Shown in pieces: positions 1 through 8,712 of a stretch of 64,000 nucleotides of DNA. Under the pieces are notes generated by a model. It was not told the origin of the DNA and did no database searches. It worked only from the letters and a program-made list of their open reading frames with translations. The stretch spans positions 1 to 64,000 of the forward strand of contig NZ_CAKZTI010000026.1 in assembly GCF_937921625.1 (NCBI RefSeq). The letters run 5' to 3'. Position numbers and translations under genes: made by a program. This DNA comes from an uncultured Campylobacter sp. (GTDB lineage Bacteria; Campylobacterota; Campylobacteria; Campylobacterales; Campylobacteraceae). Position 1 is the stretch's first letter. Each line of letters opens with the position of its first letter.

Positions 1-282
1 ATCCGCCCGCATAAAATTTTACCGCAAGCGCCGCAAGATAATTCATAAAATTCTATGCCGTTTTAAAATTTGCAATACAAAATTTCAGATCAAAATTTAC
101 GGCAAAATTTTACGGCAAGAGTGCAATCAAATAAGCGGCAGCGAAGCCTTGCGAGCGAATGCCGAATCTCGCTAGTAAGAGTAGAATCTCAAGCAAAGAT
201 GAAATCCCACAACAAGAGCAGAATTTCACAGCGAAAGTAAAGCAGGTAAAATTTCATCTAAAATTCCGCCGTCCATATACCC

Positions 283-699
283 TTACTTTTTCGTAATTTT
301 ATAGAGTAAATTTCCTATGCTTTGGATTATCTGCACGAGTACGATCAGTATCACGACGGTGTATGCCATTATATCGGGACGGAAGCGCTGAAAGCCGTAG
401 CGGATCGCCACGTCGCCGAGCTCACCGCCTCCGACCGTGCCCGCCATCGCCGTAAATCCGATGATGACGATAAGCGTCAGAGTAATCGCGCCGATGATGC
501 TAGGCAGCGCCTCGACGAACATTACGCGAAAGATAATCTGCGTCTTGCTCGCGCCGAAGCTCTTCGCCGCCTCAATTACGCCGCTATCGACCTCCAGTAG
601 CGCGCTTTCGATGAGCCGCGCGATAAAGGGTGCCGAGCCGATAGTAAGCGGCACGATCGCCGCAGTGGTGCCGATGCTCGCGCCCACAAGAAGCTTTGT
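283..699 (-). pseudogene. metI: metI remnant: C-terminal part of a methionine ABC transporter permease
   Basis: The reading frame gives about 135 residues matching the C-terminal two thirds of MetI-type permeases: a GASIGTTAAIVPL segment, the cytoplasmic EAA-loop region (IEAAKSFGASKTQI) that contacts the ATPase MetN, and two further membrane segments. MetI is normally about 215 residues. About 80 N-terminal residues, including the first membrane helices, are missing. Homology ends close to codon KLLV at about 699, and the frame meets a stop at 724-726. An ORF can begin at GTG 687, but no ribosome site is seen and the product would lack half the transmembrane core. Neither metN nor metQ lies next to it, and the flanks (1-282 and 727-793) are non-coding A/T-word DNA. 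I read it as a truncated relic. Confidence 0.75.
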
Positions 700-793
700 A
701 ATTTGGCGATACGAAATTTCAGATTAAAATTTGCCTAGCATTCGAACTTGAAATTTTAAGAAATCAAGCAATTTAAATTTAGATTTCTTAAAT

Positions 794-1312
794 TTAATTA
801 TATAAAATTTTAGCCTTTGCGGTTACGGATTTTATTTTAAGCTCATACACTTTCGTGCGCTTTAATGATGCTCTGGAGGCAAACTCCACGCGCGACATAT
901 AGTTTGGGGTGTATTTTTCGCATAGTATCCGCAGGGCGTAAATTTTACGCTCGTCATCTAACACTTCGTTTGCTTCGCAAACGGCGATCGCGCTGCGGTA
1001 CTCCGTCGTATAAACTCTAGAGCCTAAAGCGGCAGCGTCGTTTGCGATAGATCGGTATTCTTCGTCGCTTGGGGTAGGAACGCGGTTGTAGCTAACAAAA
1101 ACCGCCGTTACCGCGCGTCCATTTTGAAAGAGTTTCGCCTTTGTACCGGCAGGCGCGCCGTGGATATAAATAACGTCTGCATCGCGCACGGGCGAGATAG
1201 GCACGCTAAAAATTTCGCCGCTATCGTCTATGCAGCTAAGCGTAGCGTATTCGCTCTCGTCGATGATTTTTAACGCCTCATCTTCGCTTAGCTGCCTATC
1301 TCGTCTGCGCAT
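794..1312 (-). CDS. NimA-like pyridoxamine 5'-phosphate oxidase family flavoprotein
   Basis: The 172-residue product opens with RRRDRQLSEDEALKIID, followed by a split-barrel fold with the signature PVRDADVIYIHGAPAGTK around residues 42-60. This is typical of the FMN-binding nitroimidazole-resistance/PNPOx-like family. Members bind FMN and reduce small substrates; the substrate here is unknown. The ATG directly abuts the ftsZ stop codon (TAA then ATG), so the gene is probably translated by coupling at the end of the ppiD-ftsA-ftsZ run, though a role in division is not implied. No signal peptide or membrane segment is seen. The family assignment is firm, the physiological role is not. Confidence 0.8.
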   Translation of the reverse strand: MRRRDRQLSEDEALKIIDESEYATLSCIDDSGEIFSVPISPVRDADVIYIHGAPAGTKAKLFQNGRAVTAVFVSYNRVPTPSDEEYRSIANDAAALGSRVYTTEYRSAIAVCEANEVLDDERKIYALRILCEKYTPNYMSRVEFASRASLKRTKVYELKIKSVTAKAKILYN

Positions 1313-2473
1313 TTAGTCCATCTGGTTGCGTAGAAATGCGGGCTCGTCGAGCTCGTCGTAGGTTTCGTCTCCATTAAAATCGCCGCTACTTACCTTTTGT
1401 CTAGAAAAGATAGAATTTCTACCCATACTCTCTAAAAGCGCCTTTCTGCGATCCGCTACGTTATCGCTGGCGACCTGCTTTTTTTCCTCGATGCTCCTTT
1501 CAAAACCGGTGGCGATGAGAGTAACCTCGACGCGGTTGTTTTCCATCTTAGGATCTGTGGTGGTGCCCCAGGTAACGTCGGCATCCTTATCCACGGTATC
1601 TTCGATGATATTCATCGCGGATTCGATCTCAAGCAAGGAGCAATCAGGCGACATCTTAAAATGCACCAACACGCCCATAGCGCCGTGAATGGAGGTATTA
1701 TCCAAAAGCGGAGATTGGATCGCGCTTTTTAACGCTTCCTCCGCCGCGCCGTCGCCTTCGCTAACGCCGATACCCATCAGCGCTAGGCCGCGGTGCGTCA
1801 TTACCTTTTTAACGTCAGCATAATCGACATTGATATCGCTATCGCCGGATTCTAAGATCACGGAGATCATACCGTTTACGGCTTGGAATAGGACATTATC
1901 TACGATCTTAAAGGCATCTTTTAGGCCGGTTTTTTTATCGATGATCTTCAATAAATTTTGATTTGGGATAACGATTATGGAATCGCACTCTTTTTTAAGC
2001 TCTTCAAGGCCTTCCTGCGCTAGTCGCATACGCTTTTTACCCTCAAAACCGAAAGGGGTAGTAACGACGCCGATAGTTAACGCTTTTTTCTCTTTCGCAG
2101 CTTTAGCTACGATAGGCGCAGCGCCCGTGCCGGTACCGCCGCCTAGACCTGAGCCCACAAAAACGATATCGGAGTAGTCCAAGCGGTCCTTAAGATCGTC
2201 GTAGTTCTCCTCCGCAGCCATCTTAGCAAGCGCCGGATCCATACCGCAGCCAAGGCCTTTGGTGGTGTTTTCGCCTAGTAAAATTCTAGTATTTGCGATC
2301 GACTTTTCTAACGCCTGCGCGTCGGTGTTAGCCACCATAAGCTCAACATCGGTTTTGGTAAATCCTTCGCGAATCATATGATTTATCATGTTGCATCCGC
2401 CGCCGCCGACGCCGATAACCTTCATCTTGGCACCGTAGATGCCCTTTCTTTCTTCCATACTATATCCTTTCAC
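1313..2473 (-). CDS. ftsZ: Cell division GTPase FtsZ
   Basis: FtsZ is the tubulin-like GTPase that polymerises into the cytokinetic ring at mid-cell. The 386-residue product carries the tubulin signature GGGTGTGAAP at residues 111-120, the N-terminal GVGGGGCNMIN nucleotide loop, and the conserved C-terminal tail with DEPAFLRNQ that binds FtsA and other partners. The start is ambiguous. GTG 2473 follows AAGGAG by six bases. An in-frame ATG five codons on (2458) has its own AAAGGA, and most relatives begin there (MEERK). It lies 22 bp after ftsA in the order ppiD-ftsA-ftsZ known from C. jejuni. The length matches the family. Confidence 0.97.
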   Translation of the reverse strand: MKGYSMEERKGIYGAKMKVIGVGGGGCNMINHMIREGFTKTDVELMVANTDAQALEKSIANTRILLGENTTKGLGCGMDPALAKMAAEENYDDLKDRLDYSDIVFVGSGLGGGTGTGAAPIVAKAAKEKKALTIGVVTTPFGFEGKKRMRLAQEGLEELKKECDSIIVIPNQNLLKIIDKKTGLKDAFKIVDNVLFQAVNGMISVILESGDSDINVDYADVKKVMTHRGLALMGIGVSEGDGAAEEALKSAIQSPLLDNTSIHGAMGVLVHFKMSPDCSLLEIESAMNIIEDTVDKDADVTWGTTTDPKMENNRVEVTLIATGFERSIEEKKQVASDNVADRRKALLESMGRNSIFSRQKVSSGDFNGDETYDELDEPAFLRNQMD

Positions 2474-2495
2474 GAGTATCTCCTTAGCTTAAAAT

Positions 2496-3863
2496 TTAAA
2501 ACCAATTTTTCATAGACGACCAAATTTTATTGAAAAAATTCTGTCCGTCTTTTTTGGGAAGTTGGATATTTAGATCCTCCTTCTTAGCCGCACCGCTATC
2601 CGTTCTGACACCCTCTTTTTCTATCGCCTTGCTGACCTCTTTTTCATAATATTCGTTCACATTTCGTTTCGGAGCCTTGTTTATAACTTCGTCTTTGTAG
2701 CGGAGTTTGCCGTTAGAGTCCATCTCGTAAGGAGTGAATTCGCCGAAGCCATACATGCAAAGTCCTAGTGCGCAAGAATTTGAAATATCGTCGGCGATCT
2801 CGTGTAGGCCGCCCACGCTCTTTGCTCTTGCGACCCTAACGGAAGTGTTATCAAAAACTATCGCCGCCAAATCGCGCACGTCGTCTAGCTTCGCCATACC
2901 GCCCGTGATGACGATACCCGCGCCTATGCGGTCTTTATAGCCGCTTCTTTCGATCTTATCGGCTATCATATCGAAGGTCTCTTTAACGCGAGCGAGGATG
3001 ACTTGAGAGATGATCTCAAGGCTTATTATGTGATTTTCCGATTCGCTATCGCCTAAAGCAGGCAATTCAACTTCGCTATTGCCTTGATTAATTAGATCGT
3101 TGTAGGTGATCTTTATGTTTTCCGCATATGGAAGCGGCGTGTGCAGAGCGCGCGATAGATCGTTAGTAACGTTATTAGAGCCAAACATCACAACATCGTT
3201 ATAACGCAAGGAATTCCCCAGATGGATGACTATATCACATGTAGCGCCGCCCATGTCAATCAGTACGACACCTAGCTCTTTTTCGTCCTTGCTAAGCGTA
3301 GATATGGATGATGCGTAGCCTGAAAGGACGATGTTATCTACCTTTACGCCCGCCATCTCTACGGATTTTTTCAAATTTTTAATCGAGCTTTCGGGAGCGA
3401 TGACGATATGCGTAGATACCTCCAGGCGGGTACCACTCATACCGAGGGGGTCTTCGATGTGTTCCTGCTCATCAACCCTAAAATCATACGGAAGCACATG
3501 CAAGATTACGCTATCGCTAGGCACGTTAGCCTGAGCTTCGGCAACCTGCATGGCACGCTTTATTTCATCTAGTCCGATCTCATTTTCCATGGTTATGACG
3601 CCGCGAGATTTAACGCTTTTGGCATATGAGCCAGAGATCGATATAATGGCTTTATCGTAGCTTCTACCAGCGCCTTTTACTGCTGCTTTCACCGCCTGTT
3701 TTATTGAGCCCGCGGCTTGCTCTATGTTTGTTATGACGCCCTTTTTGATACCTAAAGTATCGGCTCCGCCAACGCCTAAGACCGTAAAAATGCCATCATT
3801 TTTAGCGATTATCGCGCGAATTTTAGTTGAGCCTATATCTAGACCTAAAATATACTCACTCAC
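2496..3863 (-). CDS. ftsA: Cell division protein FtsA
   Basis: FtsA is the actin-like ATPase that tethers FtsZ filaments to the inner membrane. The 455-residue product has the actin-fold phosphate-1 loop GLDIGSTKIRA at residues 6-16, the SHS2/1C region, a second phosphate loop VVLIDMGGATCD, and a C-terminal amphipathic helix (FFNKIWSSMKNWF) that serves as the membrane-targeting sequence. The stretch between the core and this helix, about residues 395-440, is charged and variable, as in other Campylobacter. Translation starts at GTG 3863, eight bases inside the end of the upstream chaperone gene, so coupling is likely. ftsZ follows 22 bp downstream. Confidence 0.96.
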   Translation of the reverse strand: MSEYILGLDIGSTKIRAIIAKNDGIFTVLGVGGADTLGIKKGVITNIEQAAGSIKQAVKAAVKGAGRSYDKAIISISGSYAKSVKSRGVITMENEIGLDEIKRAMQVAEAQANVPSDSVILHVLPYDFRVDEQEHIEDPLGMSGTRLEVSTHIVIAPESSIKNLKKSVEMAGVKVDNIVLSGYASSISTLSKDEKELGVVLIDMGGATCDIVIHLGNSLRYNDVVMFGSNNVTNDLSRALHTPLPYAENIKITYNDLINQGNSEVELPALGDSESENHIISLEIISQVILARVKETFDMIADKIERSGYKDRIGAGIVITGGMAKLDDVRDLAAIVFDNTSVRVARAKSVGGLHEIADDISNSCALGLCMYGFGEFTPYEMDSNGKLRYKDEVINKAPKRNVNEYYEKEVSKAIEKEGVRTDSGAAKKEDLNIQLPKKDGQNFFNKIWSSMKNWF

Positions 3864-5313
3864 TGTCTTTACCTTTAAAATATCTTTCGGTTTTATAGCG
3901 CTTTTCTAGCATTTTGGTTAGATCGTCTTGTAGATTGGAATTTAATAACGCGGTTATCCTATCGGCTACGATCGCTTTTTCTTTATCTATCTCTTCGCTG
4001 CTGCCTAGGCTCTGCTGTAAAATTTTATACACTACGGCTTTATTATCAAACATCACTATCCCTTCTTTGGCAGGCTTATTAAACATATCGATAAGAAATT
4101 TATAAAATTCATCATCGCTTAGCTTGGTGTTGTTTTTACTATTAAGAGATAGCGTGCCGAAATCTTCGCCTTTGAAATTTTTAAGTGCATCTTGAGCTCT
4201 TTTTTCAAGTAGCTCTTTACGTTTTTTTGTTTCAAATTCTTTAGAAGCCAAAGACTTAGCCTCTTCAAAGCTCATCTGCCTAGGCTGCTCTACACCGTTT
4301 AGTTTAGCAATCAAATATCCGCCTTTGTACTCGAAAGGCTTGATGACATCTCCTGGCTTTGCGACCTCAATCTCAGATACTGGAAAATTGCTAGCCGTAG
4401 CGACTATAGTTTCATTAGTATCGAGCTTGCCTTTTTTGATCTCCAGATAATCCTTTGTAGCGTCTTTTTTAACCTGATCCATTCGGTAATCTTTTAAGAC
4501 GTTAGGTTTAGCCTCTGCAAAATCCAATAATTTATCATCTAGGCTTCTATACTCGCCTCTGTGTTCTTCATAAAATTTACTTAGTTCGGTCTCATTCACG
4601 TCGGCTTTACTAGGCGCCACAAAATATGCTCCGAGAGTATATTTTTTCTCAGTCATAAAATGTGATTTCTCGCCTTCCCAAAATTTCTTTAGCTCGTCGT
4701 CGTTAAAAGTGACGTTAGCATCGGCGTAGATTATCTCTGCAGAAACCTTATCCTGCATCAGCTGTGATGCTGCAAATGCTTCTACGATCTTAGGGCTAGG
4801 CGTTATTTTTAGTGCTTTGCCGAGCTTTTCTAAAGTTAGGACCTTTTGTAGATTGCGCTCAAATTCCTTTTTAGTAAGTCCTGAATTCCTTACGACATTA
4901 TCGTAAAGTTCCTTACTAAATGCGCCATTTTCTTGGAAATTCGGCGAGTTTAGCACAAATTCCGCCACATCTTTATCACTAGCCTGAATGCCTAAATCTT
5001 TAGCAAAATTTAGAAAATATGCCTCGCCGATTAGCTGATCTACTGCGATCTGATCTAGATGCATATTTTTGGCTTGTTCTTGAGTAAATTGCCCATCGCT
5101 CATAGCACTCAGCCTGTTGTATAGTTCGGAGTATTTTGTGTTTAGTTCTTGATTGGTTATGGAAATCTGCCCTACTCTAGCGATTGAGCCTGCGCGGTTA
5201 GCATTCATATCATATGCGCCCCAGCCGACGAAGCCTGCGCCCACGAAAGCTATCGTGCTTATCCAGATCGTCGGTATAAGCGACTTCTTATGCTTTTGCA
5301 TCCATTCTATCAT
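3856..5313 (-). CDS. Membrane-anchored SurA/PpiD-like periplasmic chaperone (peptidyl-prolyl isomerase family)
   Basis: The 485-residue product has a short basic N-terminus, one membrane segment at about residues 12-33 (IWISTIAFVGAGFVGWGAY) and a long periplasmic part, the topology of PpiD/SurN chaperones that assist outer-membrane protein folding. Residues 45-185 form a SurA-like N-terminal helical domain. The region near 225-340 corresponds to the parvulin domain but looks degenerate, so isomerase activity is doubtful. The C-terminal helix folds back as in SurA. Its place upstream of ftsA matches C. jejuni (Cj0694). It overlaps the ftsA start by 8 bp. ATG 5313 (ATGATAGAATGG) is chosen; a second in-frame ATG lies four codons later. 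Confidence 0.85.
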   Translation of the reverse strand: MIEWMQKHKKSLIPTIWISTIAFVGAGFVGWGAYDMNANRAGSIARVGQISITNQELNTKYSELYNRLSAMSDGQFTQEQAKNMHLDQIAVDQLIGEAYFLNFAKDLGIQASDKDVAEFVLNSPNFQENGAFSKELYDNVVRNSGLTKKEFERNLQKVLTLEKLGKALKITPSPKIVEAFAASQLMQDKVSAEIIYADANVTFNDDELKKFWEGEKSHFMTEKKYTLGAYFVAPSKADVNETELSKFYEEHRGEYRSLDDKLLDFAEAKPNVLKDYRMDQVKKDATKDYLEIKKGKLDTNETIVATASNFPVSEIEVAKPGDVIKPFEYKGGYLIAKLNGVEQPRQMSFEEAKSLASKEFETKKRKELLEKRAQDALKNFKGEDFGTLSLNSKNNTKLSDDEFYKFLIDMFNKPAKEGIVMFDNKAVVYKILQQSLGSSEEIDKEKAIVADRITALLNSNLQDDLTKMLEKRYKTERYFKGKDSE

Positions 5314-5445
5314 CTAAATCCTTAAATAGCTAACTAAAGAAATTTTTTGTTAGTAATTATACAGATAAAACCTTATGTAAGGCTGAAAAATAGGCATTTT
5401 TAGCGAATTATAACGCGTTAGTAAATGATTTGGTATACATTAATC

Positions 5446-6006
5446 TTAGCTTAGCAAAAGCAGCTTTGAACTCATTTCTAAAATCGCTATTTTTTTCGCC
5501 ATTTGCTGCGCGCTCCTTGCATGGGCAAAAACCCCATAGCCGCGAATCACCATTATATCGCTATTTTCATTTATCATATAGTTACAAATTTCATACGGCG
5601 CGCGCTCGTGCCAGTCGTCGTAGTTCTTAGGATCGTAAATTTCAATGCGCCTAAATTTGCTCACCCCAAAGTAATCTCGCGGCAAAATAAAATCATGCTC
5701 CAGCGTATATGCGACCAGATACGGCGGTGTCGCGTAGGTTACGAATTTCGCCTCTTTTATATTTTTGTAGATATTTATATGTATGTCGCTATCGATGCTA
5801 GCATCTTGCCAGCGGTAGTCTTTTTTTGAAAACAGCGTTATAAAATCATCCCTATCCAGGCTATCGAAAATCGCGTCTTTTTTGTTGATCAAGAACTGAT
5901 TTTCTTTAATTTTTGCTGAAATCGAGCCGTGAAAGATCCCAAAAAGCCTATCTCTAAACATCGAAAGCGAAATTTTGCGTAAAATTTCATAATAATACTC
6001 GTCCAT
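5446..6006 (-). CDS. Class II aldolase/adducin-domain protein
   Basis: The 186-residue product begins MDEYYYEILRKISLSMFRD and shows features of the class II aldolase/adducin N-terminal fold: an early FHGSISAKI segment in the position of the substrate-loop GNxS motif, and IMVIRGYGVFAHARSAQQMAKKIA near residues 150-175, resembling the HG.GV.A.G helix region. The usual metal-binding histidines are poorly preserved, so it may not be an active aldolase. A similar gene sits in the ppi/mraW neighbourhood of other Campylobacter. It diverges from rsmH: the two starts are only 64 bp apart, so the promoters lie between or overlap. The biological function is unknown. Confidence 0.65.
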   Translation of the reverse strand: MDEYYYEILRKISLSMFRDRLFGIFHGSISAKIKENQFLINKKDAIFDSLDRDDFITLFSKKDYRWQDASIDSDIHINIYKNIKEAKFVTYATPPYLVAYTLEHDFILPRDYFGVSKFRRIEIYDPKNYDDWHERAPYEICNYMINENSDIMVIRGYGVFAHARSAQQMAKKIAILEMSSKLLLLS

Positions 6007-6070
6007 CTCTCGCCTTTGTAAAAAATTTCGCTATTATATAGTACTAGAAATTTCAAAAGGATAAATTCAG

Positions 6071-7006
6071 GTGCAAGCTCCACATATTCCCGTTCTTTTT
6101 TCGCAGACGATCGCAGCTTTTGCCGGGCTAGAAGATGGCTATGTTTTAGACTGCACGCTAGGCTATGGAGGGCACAGCGAGGGTATTTTGACCGCTAATC
6201 CGCGTCTTAAGCTTATCGCTTGCGACAGAGATGCCGAAGCGATAGAATTTTCGCGCGAGCGGCTTAGTAAATTTAAAGATCGCATAGAAATTCACAAAGC
6301 AAAATTTAGCGAAATTTTAGAAATTCTGCCCGAGCAAAAGCTCCGCGCAGTTCGCGGGATATTAGCCGACATCGGCGTTTCATCTCTTCAGCTGGATAAA
6401 AACTGCCGCGGCTTTTCCACTAAAAGCGACGCGCTGGATATGCGAATGGATGCAGGCGCAGCGCTAGATGCGGCGTATGTCGTAAACAGCTACTCGCAAG
6501 CGGATCTAGCGCGCATTTTCCGCGAATACGGTGAGCTAACAAATGCTAACGCAATCGCTGCTAAAATAGCTACTGCTCGGACTAACGCACCGCTAACAAG
6601 CGCCAAAGCTTTGGCAAATTTAATCGGAACGAAGCCCGTTAAAGGGCGCAGCATCAGCACGGCTACGCTAGCATTTCAGGCGATCCGCATCGAGGTAAAC
6701 AACGAGCTCGGCGAACTAAAGCGCCTGCTCGCGCTCATTGAGCAAAAATCGCGTGATTCAATTCTAACTAATGCAACTGTCGCTATAATCTCGTTTCATT
6801 CGCTTGAAGACCGCATAGTAAAGGAGCGATTTAGAGCGTGGGAGCGCGATTGCGTCTGCCCTAGCGAGTTTATGCGCTGCGAATGCGGCGGCGGGCATTC
6901 GTTAGGCAAAATCCTAACCAAAAGCCCTATAACGGCAGATGCGCAGGAACTCGCGCAAAACTCGCGAGCAGCGAGCGCAAAGCTAAGAATTTTTCGACTG
7001 AAATAA
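6071..7006 (+). CDS. rsmH: 16S rRNA (cytosine1402-N4)-methyltransferase RsmH
   Basis: RsmH (MraW) uses S-adenosylmethionine to methylate N4 of C1402 in the ribosomal P site. The 311-residue product has the family opening HIPVLFSQTIAAF, the SAM-binding motif DCTLGYGGHSEGIL at about residues 27-40, ADIGVSSLQLD, and the C-terminal SFHSLEDRIVK segment. The length is normal. It begins at GTG 6071 behind a weak AAAAGG. In many bacteria this gene heads the division/cell-wall cluster and is followed by ftsL. Here an FtsL-like bitopic protein follows after about 900 bp of non-coding DNA. Confidence 0.96.
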   Translation: MQAPHIPVLFSQTIAAFAGLEDGYVLDCTLGYGGHSEGILTANPRLKLIACDRDAEAIEFSRERLSKFKDRIEIHKAKFSEILEILPEQKLRAVRGILADIGVSSLQLDKNCRGFSTKSDALDMRMDAGAALDAAYVVNSYSQADLARIFREYGELTNANAIAAKIATARTNAPLTSAKALANLIGTKPVKGRSISTATLAFQAIRIEVNNELGELKRLLALIEQKSRDSILTNATVAIISFHSLEDRIVKERFRAWERDCVCPSEFMRCECGGGHSLGKILTKSPITADAQELAQNSRAASAKLRIFRLK

Positions 7007-7902
7007 CCGCCTTTGCTTGCTATGAATTTTAAATTTTGACGAAATTTTGTAAAATTTATAGATTTGCAGGCATTAAATTTTAAAATTTTATGGAATTTTA
7101 AAATTCAGCTTTCAAAGATTCGCTTTAGAATTTATGATATTTTCAGCGTTATTTCAAACGCGCAATGTCTAAATCATTAAATTTAACGTTTAATTTTACG
7201 CTAAATTTAATGTATAATTTTATGAGATTTATTGACTGCTGCATATTTTAAAAACTAAGTGGCAGCATAGATACAAAACAGAGTGAGAGTTAAAATTTGG
7301 CGCCTAAAGCAAGCGGCGTAACGTCGAATCTCATTCTTTGCTTTAACGAAATTTTGTAAGCGAGCAGTAGTTTCATTGACCTTTTAGATGATAAAGCCTA
7401 TCTTGCAAGCGATATCCTTCGCTTAGCGTTTTAAGGCGCATCGAAGACGCAGTAAAAATTTTAAGCGGTTTTTCAGATGATTTGACAAAATTTTATAAAT
7501 AGTCAATCTCGGTAAAGTGAGCTCGATTTTTACCCACCAAAGCGAATTTTCCCAAGCAGGCGGTGCAAAAGGCGAGCAAAATTAACGCGATGCTTCTTTT
7601 GAAGCTTCCGCTGCTATACAATATCGTGCAAAGAGCCAGCCAAATAAACGAAATAGCCCGTTAAAGTGAAATTTTGATTTTGCTGGCCGAGATAGAATTT
7701 GGCGAGTTAAGATAAAATTCCATTTACCGAGGTAAAATTACAAAGAAGAATTTTGCTCGTAACTTTGGCTTTTAAATTTTATCTTAACGGCTATTTGCTG
7801 AGTGCACGCGAGTTGCGGGTTTCGAGCTGAATTTATCTTGACGCAGGCACCTTGGCGGCGAGTAAAGATAGGATCGTGGTTTTAAATTTATGGAGATTTT
7901 AG
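7007..7902. other. Gene-free stretch with traces of decayed coding sequence
   Basis: No convincing gene lies in these 896 bp. Two short stretches keep codon use like neighbouring genes. Around 7371-7500 two overlapping plus-strand frames read FIDLLDDKAYLASDILRLA and then RIEDAVKILSGFSDDLTKFY followed by a stop, as if a frameshift split them. Around 7520-7665 a 45-codon frame contains INAMLLLKLPLLYNIV and ends in a stop. Neither has a start with a ribosome site, and I could not assign a family. The first 200 bp are A/T-word DNA (AAATTT, TAAAATT). Confidence 0.4.
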
Positions 7903-8712
7903 ATGAATAAATATGAATATTTTGCCGACGACGATGACGGGCACGACTTCGCAGGAACATCCGATCTAGCGGGCATAGAGCTTGCGAAAAGACGAGCTAT
8001 GGAGGATCTGACGGATGAGGAGCTAGAGGATAAGCTTGCCGCGGATCTTTCCGTAAAACGAAACTACGCGGGCGCAGCGGGCGGTTACGACGATTTTACC
8101 GGCTTGGAATTCGAAAGTTCAGGCTTTACAAATACCCAAAACTATCTAAATTCCGAAAGCGGCGGAACAAAATTTAATAAAAGCAACAAAGTAAAATTAA
8201 AAGGACGCGACGACGCAAATCTTTCAGCCAATCGCGGCAGCGATAATTCCAGCGGAGCGAGCTACGGCGATTTTGTAGGTGCCAATTTTACCGGCAAGGT
8301 GGATTATGTGGCGTTTGTGGGTGCGAACTTTACAGGTACACAAAATCAAAATTACGCAGATCTGGGCACGTATGATTATGCAAGCCTTGCCGCAGGGCGC
8401 AGCTATGGCAGTTTTGCTGGCGCACAAGACGAGCTACTACGCAACTACGATGCCGAGAAAAAAAAGGAGAAAAATCTCACGCTTTATCAGCTTTTAGTCG
8501 TTTATCTGCTGATCGGATTTGCGTTTTTGCTGACGGTGCCGGCGATTTACATCCGCAACGAAATTTATTATATCAGCCGCGACATCGCCGCGCTTCGCAC
8601 TAAACACGAGGTTTTGCTTGAGGAAAATCGCGCGCTTAACAACGACATCGAATATCTACGCTACAAAAATGAAATTTTAGATCCGCAAAGTGTGCAAGAA
8701 AATGGGCGCTGA
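7903..8712 (+). CDS. Bitopic membrane protein with FtsL/DivIC-like C-terminus
   Basis: The 269-residue protein has a long hydrophilic N-terminal part (1-190), one membrane segment at about 195-216 (LLVVYLLIGFAFLLTVPAIY), and a short outer part with a heptad-rich helix at 220-260 (ISRDIAALRTKHEVLLEEN). The N-part is acidic at the start and low-complexity later, with FVGANFTG occurring twice (124-131 and 138-145). Cytoplasmic N-tail, single helix and periplasmic leucine-zipper-like coil is the layout of FtsL/FtsB/DivIC septal proteins, and ftsL often follows rsmH. C. jejuni carries an unnamed membrane protein (Cj0692c) in this neighbourhood. It overlaps rmuC. The FtsL link is inference; no family was recognised with certainty. 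Confidence 0.7.
   Translation: MNKYEYFADDDDGHDFAGTSDLAGIELAKRRAMEDLTDEELEDKLAADLSVKRNYAGAAGGYDDFTGLEFESSGFTNTQNYLNSESGGTKFNKSNKVKLKGRDDANLSANRGSDNSSGASYGDFVGANFTGKVDYVAFVGANFTGTQNQNYADLGTYDYASLAAGRSYGSFAGAQDELLRNYDAEKKKEKNLTLYQLLVVYLLIGFAFLLTVPAIYIRNEIYYISRDIAALRTKHEVLLEENRALNNDIEYLRYKNEILDPQSVQENGR

Noticed and set aside
34..282. Possible short CRISPR-like or tandem repeat in the left flank (GAATCTC, AAAATTT words)
   Set aside because: Spacing varies from 12 to 20 bp with no constant unit. It is the same irregular A/T-word DNA as elsewhere.
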